A stretch of DNA of 64,000 nucleotides, from contig NC_087099.1 of the NCBI RefSeq assembly GCF_963855985.1, positions 13,608,001 through 13,672,000 on the forward strand, written 5' to 3'. Both the position numbers and the translations under genes were made by a program. Source of the stretch: Ostrinia nubilalis (taxonomy: Eukaryota; Arthropoda; Insecta; Lepidoptera; Crambidae). How positions within the stretch are numbered: position 1 is the stretch's first letter; the number at the start of each line of letters is the position of its first letter. The notes beneath the pieces were generated by a model. It worked only from the letters and a program-made list of their open reading frames with translations. It was not told the origin of the DNA and searched no databases. Shown here in pieces: positions 10,973 through 23,130 of the stretch.

Positions 10973-11331
10973 TCAATCCTGTGGTAGATACAGTTCCGTT
11001 ATCTTCGGTCGTCCTAAACTCACGGCTTGCAAAGCCGGTCTGGACAACGGGAGAGCATTGATTTTGATGTTGTCAGACATATTGCCTCTCACCCAAGACC
11101 CATCATCCATCTGGTAATACGGGGGAGGCTCATGTATGTGCCCAATGTCATGGAATATGATCCCTTCTAAAGGATTCTCGGTCTTGCTGATGATCCTCGA
11201 CTTGCAGCCTTTGAGGACGCTGGAACACCTCCAAAGGATCTTCCCTCCAGTCAGCCTCGAGAACCGCTTGTACGTGTGTCCGTTGATCAAGAGGAGAGGG
11301 TACTTCCTCCCGAAGGGTATCAGGCGGATTA
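10973..11331 (-). CDS. mod(mdg4): FLYWCH terminal exon, duplication unit 2 (long tail)
   Basis: 118 residues; acceptor GACTAATTGTTTCAG; phase 1. The finger is nearly identical to the 8969 exon (WRCSSVLKGCKSRI, GHIHEPPP). The tail runs on through INALPLSRPALQAVSLGRPK to a stop at 10973. Unit 1 lost this tail by a 4-base frameshift, so this form probably shows the ancestral length. Confidence 0.88.
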
Positions 11332-11479
11332 CTGAAACAATTAGTCAGTAGATATTATTTAGTTTTTTTCTTTTTAAAATATATTATACAACCCCACAGT
11401 TTACCTTTACTGTTTAGGCTAGTCTAGGGTATCTGTCTATAGATCTAGCTTAAATTACTGTCTTATTTTTGTTATTTAG

Positions 11480-12135
11480 ACATCATGCAAAATTATGTAA
11501 TAAAAAAAACAATTCTGTGAAAGGTTTTTAATAGAAAAGTCATATTCTGACGTAATAATTGTAATAAAGTCTTGTTGATTGAAAACAGTAAATCAGATTT
11601 GTAGTAGGTAATAATTCAAGTCCATGAAAGGAAGTTATCATTTTCTTCAATTTCTTTGGAGAATTCTCGGTTATGGGTAATAGGTTATAGTCTCTATGAA
11701 TCAAAAGTTATATAAATGACATAAAATTGCGTAATATAAAACGAATCATTCATTTACAAGTAGACACATTTATAATTCCTTTACACTAGTACTTAGCCCA
11801 TTATAATAAAATTAACCTTTGGCTGATACTTAAAAATAGTAAATAATATAAGTTTTGATCTGTACATAATATTTGGTAAATAGGTACAAATATAATTTAC
11901 ATTGAACGTTATGTTTCGATTTCAATAAACCCTATCTTTAAATACAATGCATTTTTGCCAACATAAATATCAATCTATCAAAAAATCGTTTTAGAAATGT
12001 TTGTATCAGAATCTTTTTGTGGTAGTTGACCTGTTAGGGACTGTTGAGATCACTGGAATGGTTCAATTTCTGTGCCAATAGATACTATTTATTATATCAT
12101 AACTCATTCACATTGTCAAAATGTAATGCGCAAAT
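11480..12135. other. Intron-like AT-rich spacer
   Basis: No exon signature or transposon ends were seen on either strand. Confidence 0.5.
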
Positions 12136-12386
12136 TCATTTGTCATCATCAGCCAGCAACCAGCGTCCAGTCTTCGTGCGGCTCTTAGGAGGGTCGTGGG
12201 TGTGGTCATTCCTGCGTTCCACTGTCTGCTCCCTTTCATCCACCAGGCAGTAGGCCGTGCACCCTTTGTGCGTCATCACACACCTCCAGAACACCTTCCC
12301 TGACCGGTTCACCTTCACCTTCTTGTAGACGAAGTCCTGGCACACCATAATCGGGTTCTTCTTGCCCGTCGGGATGTATTCGATTT
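12136..12386 (-). CDS. mod(mdg4): FLYWCH terminal exon
   Basis: 82 residues; acceptor GTAATTCTTGCAG; phase 1. Opens IEYIPTGKKNPIMVCQDFVY, then KVFWRCVMTHKGCTAYC and DHTHDPPKS. The aromatic core is slightly altered (QDFVYKKV instead of GYTY). The tail ends in acidic LADDDK. There is no close paralogue in the window. Confidence 0.85.
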
Positions 12387-12834
12387 CTGCAAGAATTACT
12401 TATCTTTGTTAAGGAAGATTATGTGGATGAGAAATTGGAAATGAAGTACTTAGATTCAGATTTTTATTGCAAGTCACATGATTTAAAGACAAAGACAGCA
12501 ACAGTTTAAAAAAGTGAGGAAAGTATTCGATATAATTCTTGGCAATATTAGGCTTAAAATATCATTCAATGCTGCACCTACGATTTCTTCAAGTCAAAAG
12601 GACATGACCATAGGGGTATTTTTTTTACTTACAATGCCAAGTTATTTACTTCTTAAGAGCTGGGGAGAGACTTACAAATTTACACTTTTAACACCTTCCT
12701 GCCTATCCCACTACCTTATCATTATCTCAGTTTGATATTAATAATACTAAAGTAATAATTTTTATCCCTTGTTATATTTTTAATAAAAGACAAAATAATA
12801 ATATGTTCATAATGCAAATATTTATTTTGAATCA

Positions 12835-12938
12835 TTAACGTTTTCTATCTTTTTTTACTTTTACTTTTTCGTCGCTACACTCGGTTTCACTTTCCGATTG
12901 ATCCGTTGATGCTTCGTTTTCAGTGGTTTGACGTTGTT
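12835..12938 (-). CDS. Possible short charged terminal exon without FLYWCH
   Basis: A candidate only. Acceptor CTTTACTTTTTTAAATGACAAG opens a phase-1 frame of 33 residues: QRQTTENEASTDQSESETE, then CSDEKVKVKKDRKR and stop. An acidic serine-rich part followed by a basic end would suit a short protein-interaction or nuclear tail. Support is the phase and the coding-like composition; there is no domain. It could be chance. Confidence 0.35.
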
Positions 12939-13120
12939 CTTGTCATTTAAAAAAGTAAAGAAGCTGGTTACATAGTTGAATGGGCAGATTTATAACAGTT
13001 GAAGCAGCTTAATTACTAAAACTAAATAAAAGGTATTAGCGTTTGACATTTTTTTTAGTAAAAGTCAATAATACGGAACGGATGTTCGATCCGGCATAGA
13101 GACCCTATTCCCTATGACAC

Positions 13121-13244
13121 TAATGTCCGTTTTCACCTTCAATCCCAAATTTTTAAGTGAACCCAATGAAAACAAAATTCCTGTTATGTGTTACCATAGG
13201 GGTCACTTAAAAAATAGGGATTGATGGTGAAAACAGGCAGGCAT
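13121..13244. repeat. Foldback MITE (family of 2481-2588)
   Basis: TGTCCGTTTTCACCTTCAATC on the left and GATTGATGGTGAAAAC on the right, with the shared core ACCATAGGGGTCACTTAAAAA. Confidence 0.75.
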
Positions 13245-13589
13245 AAGTCTTTAGAGCCCTAGCCCTACCTAATAATATAATAATACATAGGAATAATAAG
13301 GTTTTGATAGGAAGGAAGGCTGTGCCCACGTTGCCCAGGGCAACCGTTCCGGTTATAGTAGCAGGTGATCTTGAGAAAAAAAGCAAAAGTGCAGAAGAAC
13401 TCAATATTATTTATTTTTACTAACAAATTAGTTATGAATAGGTACCTAGTTGCGCGGAATGTGCTTTAACCATCGGTCTAATTCAATATTATTTATTTTT
13501 ACTAATAAAAATGTTATCTGTGTAAAATTGTAGCATAGCTGTATGTTTTCCTAATAATAAATAATACTTGTCCTGAAATTACTGTTAAC

Positions 13590-13855
13590 TTACTGATTTG
13601 TTAATCTGATATATTTTTTCTTTAAAGTTCCATCGGCTGCTCTGTAAATGGTTGGTTTGTCATGATTATGCGGCTGCAGTATCACCAGCCCATCGTTGGG
13701 GTTGTCGGTGGCAGTTTTGATCGAGGACCGGCAGCCTTTGGACCAGTCTGAGCATCTCCAACGGATTTGTCCACTCAAGAGCTCCTGGAATCGCTTAAAC
13801 GTGTAGCCGTTCACCAAAAGTAGAGGGTGGATCCGACCCGGAACCATCTCGAATA
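13590..13855 (-). CDS. mod(mdg4): FLYWCH terminal exon
   Basis: 87 residues; acceptor AATTTTTTCGGCGCAG; phase 1. Starts FEMVPGRIHPLLLVNGYTF, then IRWRCSDWSKGCRSSI, QPHNHDKP and a basic tail (KKKYIRL). The HPLLL-NGYTF start and spacing group it with exons at 8969, 10973, 15821 and 17938. Confidence 0.87.
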
Positions 13856-14342
13856 CTGCGCCGAAAAAATTTGCGTTATTACTCGTACAATTCAATTAAA
13901 GATCTTAATAACGCACAACTATGACTCGATCTCTGGATGTCTTAAAGGGGAGGGGCAGTTTTGTGGTGGTAAATAATTTCCCATTATTCAGTAATGATAT
14001 GATTTCTTTCATAAATTTTACCACTGTTTATATGTTCTTCACCCTGTTTTGCTTAAATATGTATCATATTATAAAATGAAACCATGTTTGAATGACAATA
14101 GTTTAATTACAAAAACCAAAAATCAAATAAATGCAAAATTGTAGTAATTTCATTGCAAAATCACTCAGGGGTGACCAACATAATTTCGTTCGGGCCAGAA
14201 TTAGTATTTTTGTAACCGTAGCGGGCCAAAAAGAAATACCCAATAGCGAAAGTATTGGTAAGCAAGCACTAGTAGGTATTAGTAGGAGATCCGCCGCGGG
14301 CCGGTTGAAGGGCTTATACGGGCCACGTTGGACGGGCCTGAC

Positions 14343-14644
14343 TTAGGTCATTTCAATTATTGAGATGGACGGGTTACAAGTATGGAAGGTTTTGAAGCAA
14401 TTCTTCTTAGCACACAGAGGTACTTTGCAAGTAGAACATTGAATTTTAGTTCTCTGGTCATGCTTCTTTGTACTGCAGAATTTACATCTCTTATAAGTGC
14501 TGATTTCTTCTGGCAAGTGTATGCCAACATTCAATAAACGAATTTCATCCGGAACACCAAACCCGCCTTTCTTGGTTTTAAAAACTATTCGTTGTTCTGC
14601 TTCTATTTTTGGAAATAAGAACTTGAATCCATTTTTCCAAATTG
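14343..14644 (-). CDS. piggyBac-type zinc-ribbon terminal exon 1
   Basis: 99 residues; acceptor GATTTATATTTTTAG; phase 1. The first 50 residues form a basic linker (FPKIEAEQRIVFKTKKGG). Then come CKFC, CSTCKVPLC, KNCF and FHTC. This cysteine-histidine spacing is that of the ribbon at the C-terminus of piggyBac-type transposases (compare CRVC...CTSCQINLC...NCFRDFH at 32.2 kb). No transposase core is attached. Inference: a captured zinc ribbon used as an alternative C-terminus. Confidence 0.75.
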
Positions 14645-14649
14645 CTAAA

Positions 14650-15639
14650 AATATAAATCATAAAATGAAAAAACACAATGAAAGTTACATTTTCAAGCTC
14701 TTTTTAAAAATCAGGAACAAGTATGTACTTAGATGGGAAATTATTTTCCACTAATTCAATATTACGTTAAAATATAATAAATAAAACATACTATTTTATC
14801 ATTTAATGTTCAATACTTTAATGAAATAAATCATTGTAAAATACGACAAAATATTTTATTAAATAATAGTACGAGTATAAAGCGCAAGATCATGAAGTGA
14901 TTTTGAATTATTTGTACCTTCATTATCTTAAATATGTATTAAATGAAATGATTTAATAAATTCTGGTGACGTATTTTTAAATGTTTCGTATTCCAATTAA
15001 AAATAATATGCCAATCGTAACACGTACTCGTACGTCATGATGTCAATTTTTATATTGTAGCAACCAGAATTACTTATGTACCTTCTAAAAGATTAATCTA
15101 ACGCTATTAAATATTTGCTTTTAAGTGTGACTACGATTATGATAATAACAAATAATACCATGTTTATATCTTAAATTTTAAGAATAATTAAGATAAACTC
15201 ACGTCAGAGTGATGAGAACAGTCACCGATACGTCACTACCACAAAATGGCATATTTTTAACAAAATAAACTTACACCGTAAAAAACGCCAGAGATTCACA
15301 AACACAAAAAATCTAGCACCAATTTTCTGTACATTTTTTCACATAGGAACTTAATTTACTAATTAATTAAAGTAATTTAGCAATCCAATAAAAACGTTTA
15401 AGACTCAACAAAATCGCAAGTACATCTAGTCTTTACTGTAATAAACTCATATCCTCCTTATTTTAATAAAAGTTACACCCTAGTTGAACTCTGGCTTAAA
15501 TTGTCATTTAGTATGGAAATGTCATTTTAATCCAGTGTTCATCCTAGGTGTAACTTTTTATTGATAAGGGGGATAATGTATTGCATATACTTATCATAGT
15601 CACAAGACAATTTATTCTGAACTGAACTGCACTTTCTTT
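14650..15639. other. Intron-like AT-rich spacer with a diverged small MITE
   Basis: No exon was seen. At about 15460-15575 a diverged copy of the 7730 MITE family is present (AATAAAAGTTACACCCTAG on the left, complement CTAGGTGTAACTTTTTATT on the right). Confidence 0.5.
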
Positions 15640-15775
15640 TTTTTTTTTTATCCACAACGAGGAAGCTCTTAGCCTGTATCTCACCTGATGGTAAGTGACG
15701 ATCAGGCCGAAGGTGGAAGCGAGCTTCACCCGGAATCCTCAACCACGGAGGAACTGGCTATCTTACCTCTAACTA
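15640..15775 (-). mobile_element. SINE-like repeat
   Basis: A T-run (about 15640-15651) is followed by TCTCACCTGATGGTAAGTGA and GGTGGAAGCGAGCTTCACCC, a composition common to lepidopteran short repeats. Family not identified. Confidence 0.45.
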
Positions 15776-15820
15776 CTGGAACACAACAATGCTGTTAACA
15801 TTGTTGTTATGGCGACAGAC

Positions 15821-16080
15821 TTAGGGCACTGCTACGTTTTGCTTGGGTTCCTTTCTTTTATTTGGGGAGGCCAATCTTGGCTGGTGACAATGCTCATCAT
15901 ACACTGTTTGAATGATGTCCAGCTTATCTGGCGAGGTCTTGATGAAGGCTTTACACCCGGTCCTGGTTCTTCTAGAGCAGTGCCACAATACCCCTGTGCA
16001 GGACAGCACTTTGAACGTGTACGTATAGTTTTTGTAGACAAGCAACGGGTGCTTGCCTTTACCTGACGGTATAAGTACTC
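15821..16080 (-). CDS. mod(mdg4): FLYWCH terminal exon
   Basis: 85 residues; acceptor TTTCTTATTCCACAG; phase 1. VLIPSGKGKHPLLVYKNYTY, then LWHCSRRTRTGCKAFI and DEHCHQPRL. The tail is basic (NKRKEPKQN). H-C-H replaces the usual H-N-H, adding a Cys between the two ligands. Confidence 0.87.
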
Positions 16081-16084
16081 CTGT

Positions 16085-17640
16085 GGAATAAGAAATGAAT
16101 TAGAGATAGTTCTGATTTTCGTTACTTCAAGGACTCGTATAGAAAGTTAATAGATAAAATGCTTTATTTTTGAGAATAATTAAATAGTTTATTATAATTT
16201 AATAAGAGGGGTATAAAACGCTTAACTAAAGGAACGAGTAAATATAACATTCACAAAGAATACTCAATAAAAGTAAATGATGTTCTTAATTCTATAAGCA
16301 TGAAATAGTTGTTACTAATAGCGAAAACAACTAAACAACTTATACATGTATCACAATAAAAACGAATTATTAGCTACCAAAGGGAGTAAAAATTACGAAT
16401 AGTTATTAATAAACTATAGAGAAACTACAATTGGGCTAAAAAAGTACGATCGAATTTTTTTCCAGGAGATGAGATCATATTTTGGAAATTAGTCAGATTT
16501 TTATATCGATTATGTAAAAATATATTTGATTGGCTTTGTACGTTTTCTAAAACTATTTTTGTACGTATTGCTTTAAAATATAAATGTATATTCTTATGAA
16601 TATAGTGCTTTTAACAGTGATTTCAGGAACTACCTACTTATGGAAGTACCTTTAAGTACTAGCAGTATATCTGAGTATATTAATCACTACGGCTATAGGT
16701 ATTTCTTTACCTAAATTACATAATATTATGGTAGCTACCAAATACTTCACATTTACGACTACATAATAAAATATTATAAATATTGTTTAAATATAACTAA
16801 GCAGGTTAACATACTTATGGTACATAATATTAGTTATACTTATTTCAAACAGTTTTTTGACAAAAGAGATGGTTTTTTCCTTTAATAGTAACGGTTTCTG
16901 CAAATCAGCTAGCGGAATAAAACTATGAATACTTGTAATTCTAATATTAGCTAAAAAATCAATATTAAAACTGCAATCAAATAACTACAAAATAGCGACA
17001 ATCCTACCTTTCACTCATTTAAATTAGAAGCGAAAGCGTTATTGCCAGTATTTGGAGTTCCAGAAAATATTATAGACCTTTGAATATTTATACGAATGTT
17101 AAAATTATTTACAATTCTCTACTTACAACAATGTATAATTTTAAATACTGATATGAATCATGACCTTCTGAATTTATTTATTATTGATTGTACGCTAGAG
17201 AAGTAAATATAGACAGACACACAAAAACACATCATCCTAGCACATATACCAAGTTACCAACACAATTAAAATATTAAGCATATAAATGCACTTATGATAA
17301 AAGCTTGCAATCACACCAGCAAAGGAATTTGCGTATTGTGGATATCTTTAGTCTTATGCTCTTACTTTAAAAAAATATTCACATAAATGGATTAAATAGC
17401 AAATTAAAAAGGATTGAAAAGGATACCAGACTTCTGGTATATTATAGGTAAGCTTGTAATTTATGATACAGTGTCGGCTAAATCCTTCATTTGCTTATGG
17501 TAAATTAGAGAGGATCGTGCTTAGTAGTGGAGATTAAATGACCTAATGTTGATGATGATTATGAATCAAGTTCAAGTACAGATGCAGGCCTGTAATTGTA
17601 ATTTCAATGTAGCTCAACCACTAGACTTGAAAACAACAAA
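16085..17640. other. Exon-free AT-rich spacer
   Basis: No coding signal, acceptor with a phase-1 frame of useful length, or clear inverted repeat was seen. Confidence 0.5.
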
Positions 17641-17659
17641 GGCCGGGAAGTGTACCTAA

Positions 17660-17935
17660 CGTCGTCGTCGTTTCAGCCAAATGACGTCCATTGCTGGACA
17701 AAGGCGGGGAGGCCTTCCATAGATTTCCATAACGACCGGGTTCTGCGCTGCCCGCATCGCAGAATTGGTAAAATCAAGAGGCAGTGGGCAGGGCACATAG
17801 CTCATAATATAAAGCTGATGGCTTTTGGGGCAGAAAAGTTTTCGATTGCCGGAAGACGTAGACTAGGCAGGCCCCCCCACTAGGTGGCCTGGTTACCTGA
17901 CTGATTTGATGAAGGTCGCGGGATCGAACGTATAT
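17660..17935. repeat. LINE remnants, two opposed fragments
   Basis: 17660-17750 carries the minus-strand 3' tail (AGCCAAATGACGTCCATTGC). 17755-17935 carries a plus-strand fragment with KRQWAGHIA, related to the RTE fragments at 8.4 and 10.5 kb. Confidence 0.6.
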
Positions 17936-17937
17936 TT

Positions 17938-18203
17938 TTACATAAATGGCTGACTTGTAAAGTTAAATACTTCGTGTGGTTTATCTATAATATTATCTGG
18001 TAGTTTAGGCGGGGGGTGGTCGTGGGGCTTGTGGGTGATTGCCCTGGTGCCAAAGCTGATTGCAGATGCCCTGCAGCCCTTCAACCTTCGGGAGCAGTAC
18101 CAGGATATCCTGCCGTCTGCGTTCTGCTTCTGATAGCTGAAGGTATACCCCGAGAGCAGGAGTAAGGGATGCTTCCCACCCCTCTTCGTCCATAAGTAGG
18201 TAC
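17938..18203 (-). CDS. mod(mdg4): FLYWCH terminal exon
   Basis: 87 residues; acceptor AAAGTATTATTTCAG; phase 1. TYLWTKRGGKHPLLLLSGYT, then ISWYCSRRLKGCRASA and PHDHPPPKLP. The stop lies directly beside the LINE remnant, so the last residues may derive from the insertion. Confidence 0.87.
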
Positions 18204-18209
18204 CTGAAA

Positions 18210-19410
18210 TAATACTTTCTGTTACTCTGTAGCTAAATTGCATTTTATAAGAAGAGTAGAAATATTGTGCAAAATAACTGTCGGAAAGCTTGTTTTTCTA
18301 AGGAACAAAAAATGTATTAGCAGAAAACTAAAACAATAATAATTTTGCCTGTTGGTGGTGACAAACATAACGTTTAATACAACTTAGATCTGCGAGCTCT
18401 CTACATCAAATTTTTTGGTTTTATCCAAAATATTGGTCGTGAAAATTGACGGGAGCAAATCTCGAAAGAAAATAAATGACAAATATTGGGCGAAAAAAAG
18501 ACAAAAGCGGCCAAGAAATTTAGCCATATTTGTGCTCTAAATAGATCTCGGATGGAAAAAAATAATGAATGACAAATAATAAAAATATAAGTCATACAAT
18601 GAACGAATAGTCAAGTGTAGAGAAACGAATTATTCGTCACACATTCTTTAACTTTGATGTATATGGCGATAGTAGAATTACATCTGTTAGAAAGTACTGT
18701 ATTTAAATAAAAAATATTTAACATATAAATTACAATGTATTCAAGGTTAATCTTAAAGACAGTGCTCTTATAACAATTTTGCATCAGTTTGGAATAAAAG
18801 TTAATATAACTCGTATAATACACATTTTATTAACACAAGTTATTTATCTATAAATATAAAACACAACTATCAGTCTTTTGAACTTTAATATAGGTAATAA
18901 TTATTAAATATTTGAAGTAATCAACAAAAGTTATACTTTATATAATAAATAATATTACAAGTTAAATGATAGTACTTAGGTACTTTCTTATAAAGATATG
19001 TTTTGTTATTTAGTTAGTCCAACATTTAATTTAAATTTAATTTTGTTCACAACTTTGGTTTTTCATTTCTTGTCAATAATGTACAAAAACAATAACAAAT
19101 ATAATATTAATAATTATTTAAGATACAATAAATTACGCATTTATGAATTAAAGGCACAAAATAGGCCAAGCTAGAAAAAATATGGTTTTATACATATAAA
19201 ATATAAAAAAATATTTACTACAATAAGTAGTTATGTAAGAAGGTATATGAAATATTTCAAAAATGAAATCTCTTATAGATATTGTTGCCGGTTGCAAACC
19301 AAGAGCTAAGCTAAGTTAGTTTAGAAAAGCTCGCATATCTTACGCAGTTTTTCAAAAAAATGTGCAAACTATACAAACACTATGGGAAACTGCTTCAGCT
19401 ATGAGACCGA
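18210..19410. other. Exon-free AT-rich spacer
   Basis: Only short chance frames; no FLYWCH signature or repeat ends recognised. Confidence 0.5.
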
Positions 19411-19419
19411 AGCTAAAGA

Positions 19420-19775
19420 AACTTAGCATAGAGGGACTGTGGCTTTGGCCGGTATCCCACACTTCCTTCCCATTTAAGACGAATGACGGAGCACCTGGGT
19501 CGTTTTAGTAGGTATGCCTGCCTTGTCCTTCTGACTTGGTGGGCTTCACATAACCTATCCTTTCCCCGTAGGGTAGGTATGCATGGGGCGGAGCCGCGAA
19601 ACAATGTCTAGACCGTCTAGCTCGGATGATAACTCGCAGTTCCGTCCCAAAGACTTTGGGAGGACACCGTCAGGTTTTTGTGAGTAGGCCCTTTGCATCT
19701 GGCAGGGAGAGCCTCACATAAAACCACTGGTTCCCTCGGGCCAGTGGGTATACAATTTCATGCATTTTTTCCCCG
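19420..19775. repeat. Interspersed repeat, GC-richer than its surroundings
   Basis: GGCTTTGGCCGGTATCCCAC ... GGTAGGTATGCATGGGGCGG ... GGCAGGGAGAGCCTCACATA. The composition stands out from the flanks and resembles a degraded lepidopteran LINE/SINE. Family not named. Confidence 0.45.
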
Positions 19776-19810
19776 ACTAAAGGCTCTTGATCTGCAACCC
19801 GCATGTGGCA

Positions 19811-20058
19811 TTAGTACACCCTTACAAGTACGTTATTTCTTTTGATGAACCTCGGTTTCCTATGGTTATGCTCTCCGCTGTTATCCAGGACTTTGTACAA
19901 TGTATCCGTGAAGACTTTCGCTGTGCACCTCTTAGCTGTTCCAGGCTGGACCATGGTGCACCTCCACTGGGCCACCGCGTTCTTATACTTCTGGAGGCTG
20001 TAGGAGTAACCTTGGAAGACTATAAGCTGCCCTCCTCTCTGAGACTTGGCAAACGTTA
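19811..20058 (-). CDS. mod(mdg4): FLYWCH terminal exon with enlarged zinc loop
   Basis: 81 residues; acceptor CCTGTTATATTTCCAG; phase 1. TFAKSQRGGQLIVFQGYSYS, then WRCTMVQPGTAKRC and SGEHNHRKP. Between the two cysteines lie 11 residues rather than the usual 5-7. The K-S-Q-R-G-G start resembles the 3648/4805/5607 trio, but here a normal tail follows H-x-H. Confidence 0.85.
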
Positions 20059-20059
20059 C

Positions 20060-20640
20060 TGGAAATATAACAGGAATAATAGCTCTTTTGCAACTTGGGG
20101 TTGGGATATACCGGGAACCCGTCACCATCAGAAAATCAAGTAACGTGCATTTGATTTTGAAGCTTCATTACACCTATACCTACTTTACTGCATTCTCGAG
20201 GTTTTTTCTTTATATGTATTAGGACTATTAATGCTGATATTCATATTAAATAATAAGCAGATAAAAGGCAATTCTAAGGATTATCGGGGGACATTAATTT
20301 TGTTGGAAATAATGCTTACGCATGTGATTTTTCCATACTGGACTTTCAAGACTAAAACAATCAAGCTCCTGGTGAAGGTCTAGATTCTAGTGCAATGTTA
20401 AATTCGTAGACATTCGTTGTTGCTCTTATTTTATATTTGTTAGCTAATCCCAACCTTGGGTAAGAAAAGTTGATGTATGCCGATTTATCGTTTCGAAAAC
20501 TTTATAATTAATAGGCAACAAAACTTCGACATCAAGTTGATAGTAATTGATTGATTGAACTGTATGTGTATAATAATCATAATTAATTATATCCATTTAT
20601 GGCTGAGATTATATTGTATTACTATAATATCTTTGGTTAC
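20060..20640. other. Exon-free spacer
   Basis: Nothing supportable seen. Confidence 0.45.
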
Positions 20641-20645
20641 AATAA

Positions 20646-20762
20646 TAAGGGCCAGTCACGACTAGCTGATAAAGTTCTTGGTAGCCTAATCAGGAACTTA
20701 TCTGTCGCATCTGGCAGATTATTTGAAACTTTATCAGGAATCGTCGAAACAAGCCCTACAAG
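20646..20762. repeat. Short MITE
   Basis: AGGGCCAGTCACGACTAGCTGATAAAGTT on the left faces AACTTTATCAGGAATCGTCGAAACAAGCCCT on the right, giving imperfect inverted repeats of about 28 bases. Confidence 0.55.
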
Positions 20763-21324
20763 TTAATTCTATTTTAAATAATGAGATCCATTATGTTCCA
20801 TTATATTGCACATAAAAAAATCCAATTTAATTGGATACTATCTAATATTAGACACATATAATATTGTTAACGCTATAAGACTAGATAAAACAAATTCGTA
20901 ATAAAAAGTAACAAACAAATAACACAACCATTTTCAATCTTACATTTGAGTTTTTGTAAATATTTTTTTAACCTTTGGACCGATTAACGATTGTAAAAAT
21001 AGTTTTTCTGATAACTACGAGTACATTGTCGCCGAATGTCAAGTGTAAGTTATTTTTTATCTTACAACTTTGTTTACAACTTATCTACGGAATGATGCAC
21101 TGTAGTAATTTATAAATAGAAGAATAAATAAACAAATTTAAATAAAACAATGAAACATAAACAGACATAAAGAGTATCAAGAAAAATATAGGTAAAGTTT
21201 TAAAATCATACACTAAATTACATGTGGAGTAATAGCGTTAAATCTGTTTGTTAGTGATAATAATTATAATGCGATATATCTTATTTATTAGATTTTTTAT
21301 TATTAATTGCTATGTGCTTATGTC

Positions 21325-21664
21325 AAATAAAAATAAAAAGTAAAAAAACTAAAACCCAACTACGTCAAAAAACGATGCTGAAAAAGTATAAAACAATATT
21401 TTCAGAATACTGAACTGAACAAAGTTGCTAATGTAGTTGCATAGTAATTTTCATGTTTGGAAAGGCGTAGTCACACGTTACATATACCTACCTACCGTAG
21501 CACTTTGACAACGTGTGACTACGCCTTTCCAAACATGAAAATTACTACGCAACTACATTAGCAACTTTGTTCAGTTCAGTATTCTGAAAATCTTGTTTTA
21601 TACTTTTTCAGCATCGTTTTTTGACGTAGTTGGGTTTTAGTTTTTTTACTTTTTATTTTTATTT
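21325..21664. repeat. 340-base foldback element
   Basis: Two almost perfect inverted arms of about 150 bases (AAAAACTAAAACCCAACTAC ... CACACGTT and its complement) surround a short centre near 21490. A single-stranded copy or nascent RNA would form a very long hairpin. No coding capacity. Confidence 0.85.
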
Positions 21665-21699
21665 GTACTCTTTTGGTGTTAAAGTGTATTTGTGGCGCA

Positions 21700-22860
21700 T
21701 AATATTAACAAAAGTTAAATTGATGAACTAATAAGTAGTAAGGAAGCTACGAACGAAAAAATGTGAATTATATGCAATCAGCCCATGAATACAGGTAAAG
21801 TCACAAGCAAATGCTAGTAATATATATATGTATATATATTCAAAATGTAGAAGTAAAGCGCTTTCAAATGATACCAAACACGGCATATTTATCTTAACTT
21901 TATTTTTTTACTCTGTATGTTTTGTCCGCTAGAGGACGCCACATTAGATTTTGTGAAATCCCATATAGCCTATAACCAGCGGACAATTAAGACGCTTCTA
22001 ATGATAGGTCAGTTGTCGAATTCTGATAAGTAGTTTAGAAGTTACGAGGGAACACATGAACATACATACATACATACATACATAGCCTGTCAAAATCATA
22101 ACCCTCCTTTTGCTTTGCCGTAGTCGGGTAAAAATATAATATAATTTCTTTATTTTTATATTATATTTCGGAGATCAAAAAGGATCATATTTATAGTAGG
22201 TAAATTATGTAAATTGGAAAGCATTTAGTATGGCTATCTAAGATGTAATATATTTAAGCCAAGTATAAAGAATCATTCAAGAAAATAAAATTTTTCGTTG
22301 TGATTAAAATATAATTACATAATTAGACCAATATCAATTTTGGAACTTAATTTTGAATGTTGAATAGTTTGTGATACAGTTAGACATTTTATTAGATGAT
22401 AGATAGATTACATAGATTACCTGACTGTATTTTACAAATATTTTTGGCATTTTTCTAACAGTCTTCCACCTAGTTTAAGATTCTAACATTTTTATACATA
22501 CCTATATAACATATACATTATACATTATGTAACATTTTATCTACAAAATAATTTTGGTTTTCTAAAGTATATAATGGCACGTTTTCAAGATTTCACAGAC
22601 ATAAACTGCATTTTAGGTAATTTTAAGTCAGTAAGTGATTACAAAAAATAGGTAACATAATTATTAAGTTTTTACAGTCATCAGCAAGTCAATTAACCTC
22701 AATATGTCAATTTGAAATTAATACTATTTTGTGGTAGGTTGATTTGCTGGTGAGCGTACAGACGACATCACACGAAGCTAAACTTGGGTGTATCATAGAG
22801 TACAATAAGAACGATTTTCCAACAAAAAACGGATGTGCTGTTAAGTATACATAAATATAA
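21700..22860. other. Exon-free spacer with a repeat piece
   Basis: It contains a (CATA)n microsatellite at about 22060-22083, followed by a repeat piece with GCTTTGCCGTAGTCGGGTAA. Otherwise AT-rich with nothing recognised. Confidence 0.5.
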
Positions 22861-23107
22861 ATAAATATATCCTTGGACATTTTTACACTACGCTTCTAGT
22901 CCCAAACTAAGCAAAGCTTGTACTATGGGCAACGGATATAAACATACTTAAATACTTTTCTTTTTTTTTAAATACATTCATTATTAACAAGTAACACCCA
23001 GACCCGTCACAGAAATTAAAATTCATCATTTCAATTCCTGCCCGGCCGGGAATCGAACCCGGGACCTCTCGGCATAGTAGTCCGTTCTGAACCACTACTC
23101 CAAACGG
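22860..23107 (-). mobile_element. tRNA-derived SINE
   Basis: The minus strand starts CGGCCGTTTGGAGTAGTGGT (A-box-like) and has GGTTCGATTCCC (B-box) about 50 bases on, then a unique body and an A-rich end. It is nearly identical to the copy at 35046-35307. It is not a functional tRNA gene. Confidence 0.8.
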
Positions 23108-23130
23108 CCGACAAACATATTAGAAAATAC

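Larger units (their letters stand above)
9826..11475. repeat. Tandem duplication, unit 2
   Basis: The direct copy of 7655-9820 without the 448-base MITE. Differences are scattered substitutions, small indels (for example a missing stretch near 10201) and the tail of the FLYWCH exon. Confidence 0.9.

Noticed and set aside
15809..16066. Plus-strand frame of 85 residues
   Set aside because: Exact antisense of the FLYWCH exon at 15821-16080.
22860..23107. Possible tRNA gene (A- and B-box-like sequence)
   Set aside because: No acceptor stem or full cloverleaf; the sequence continues into a repeated SINE body, with a second copy at 35046.
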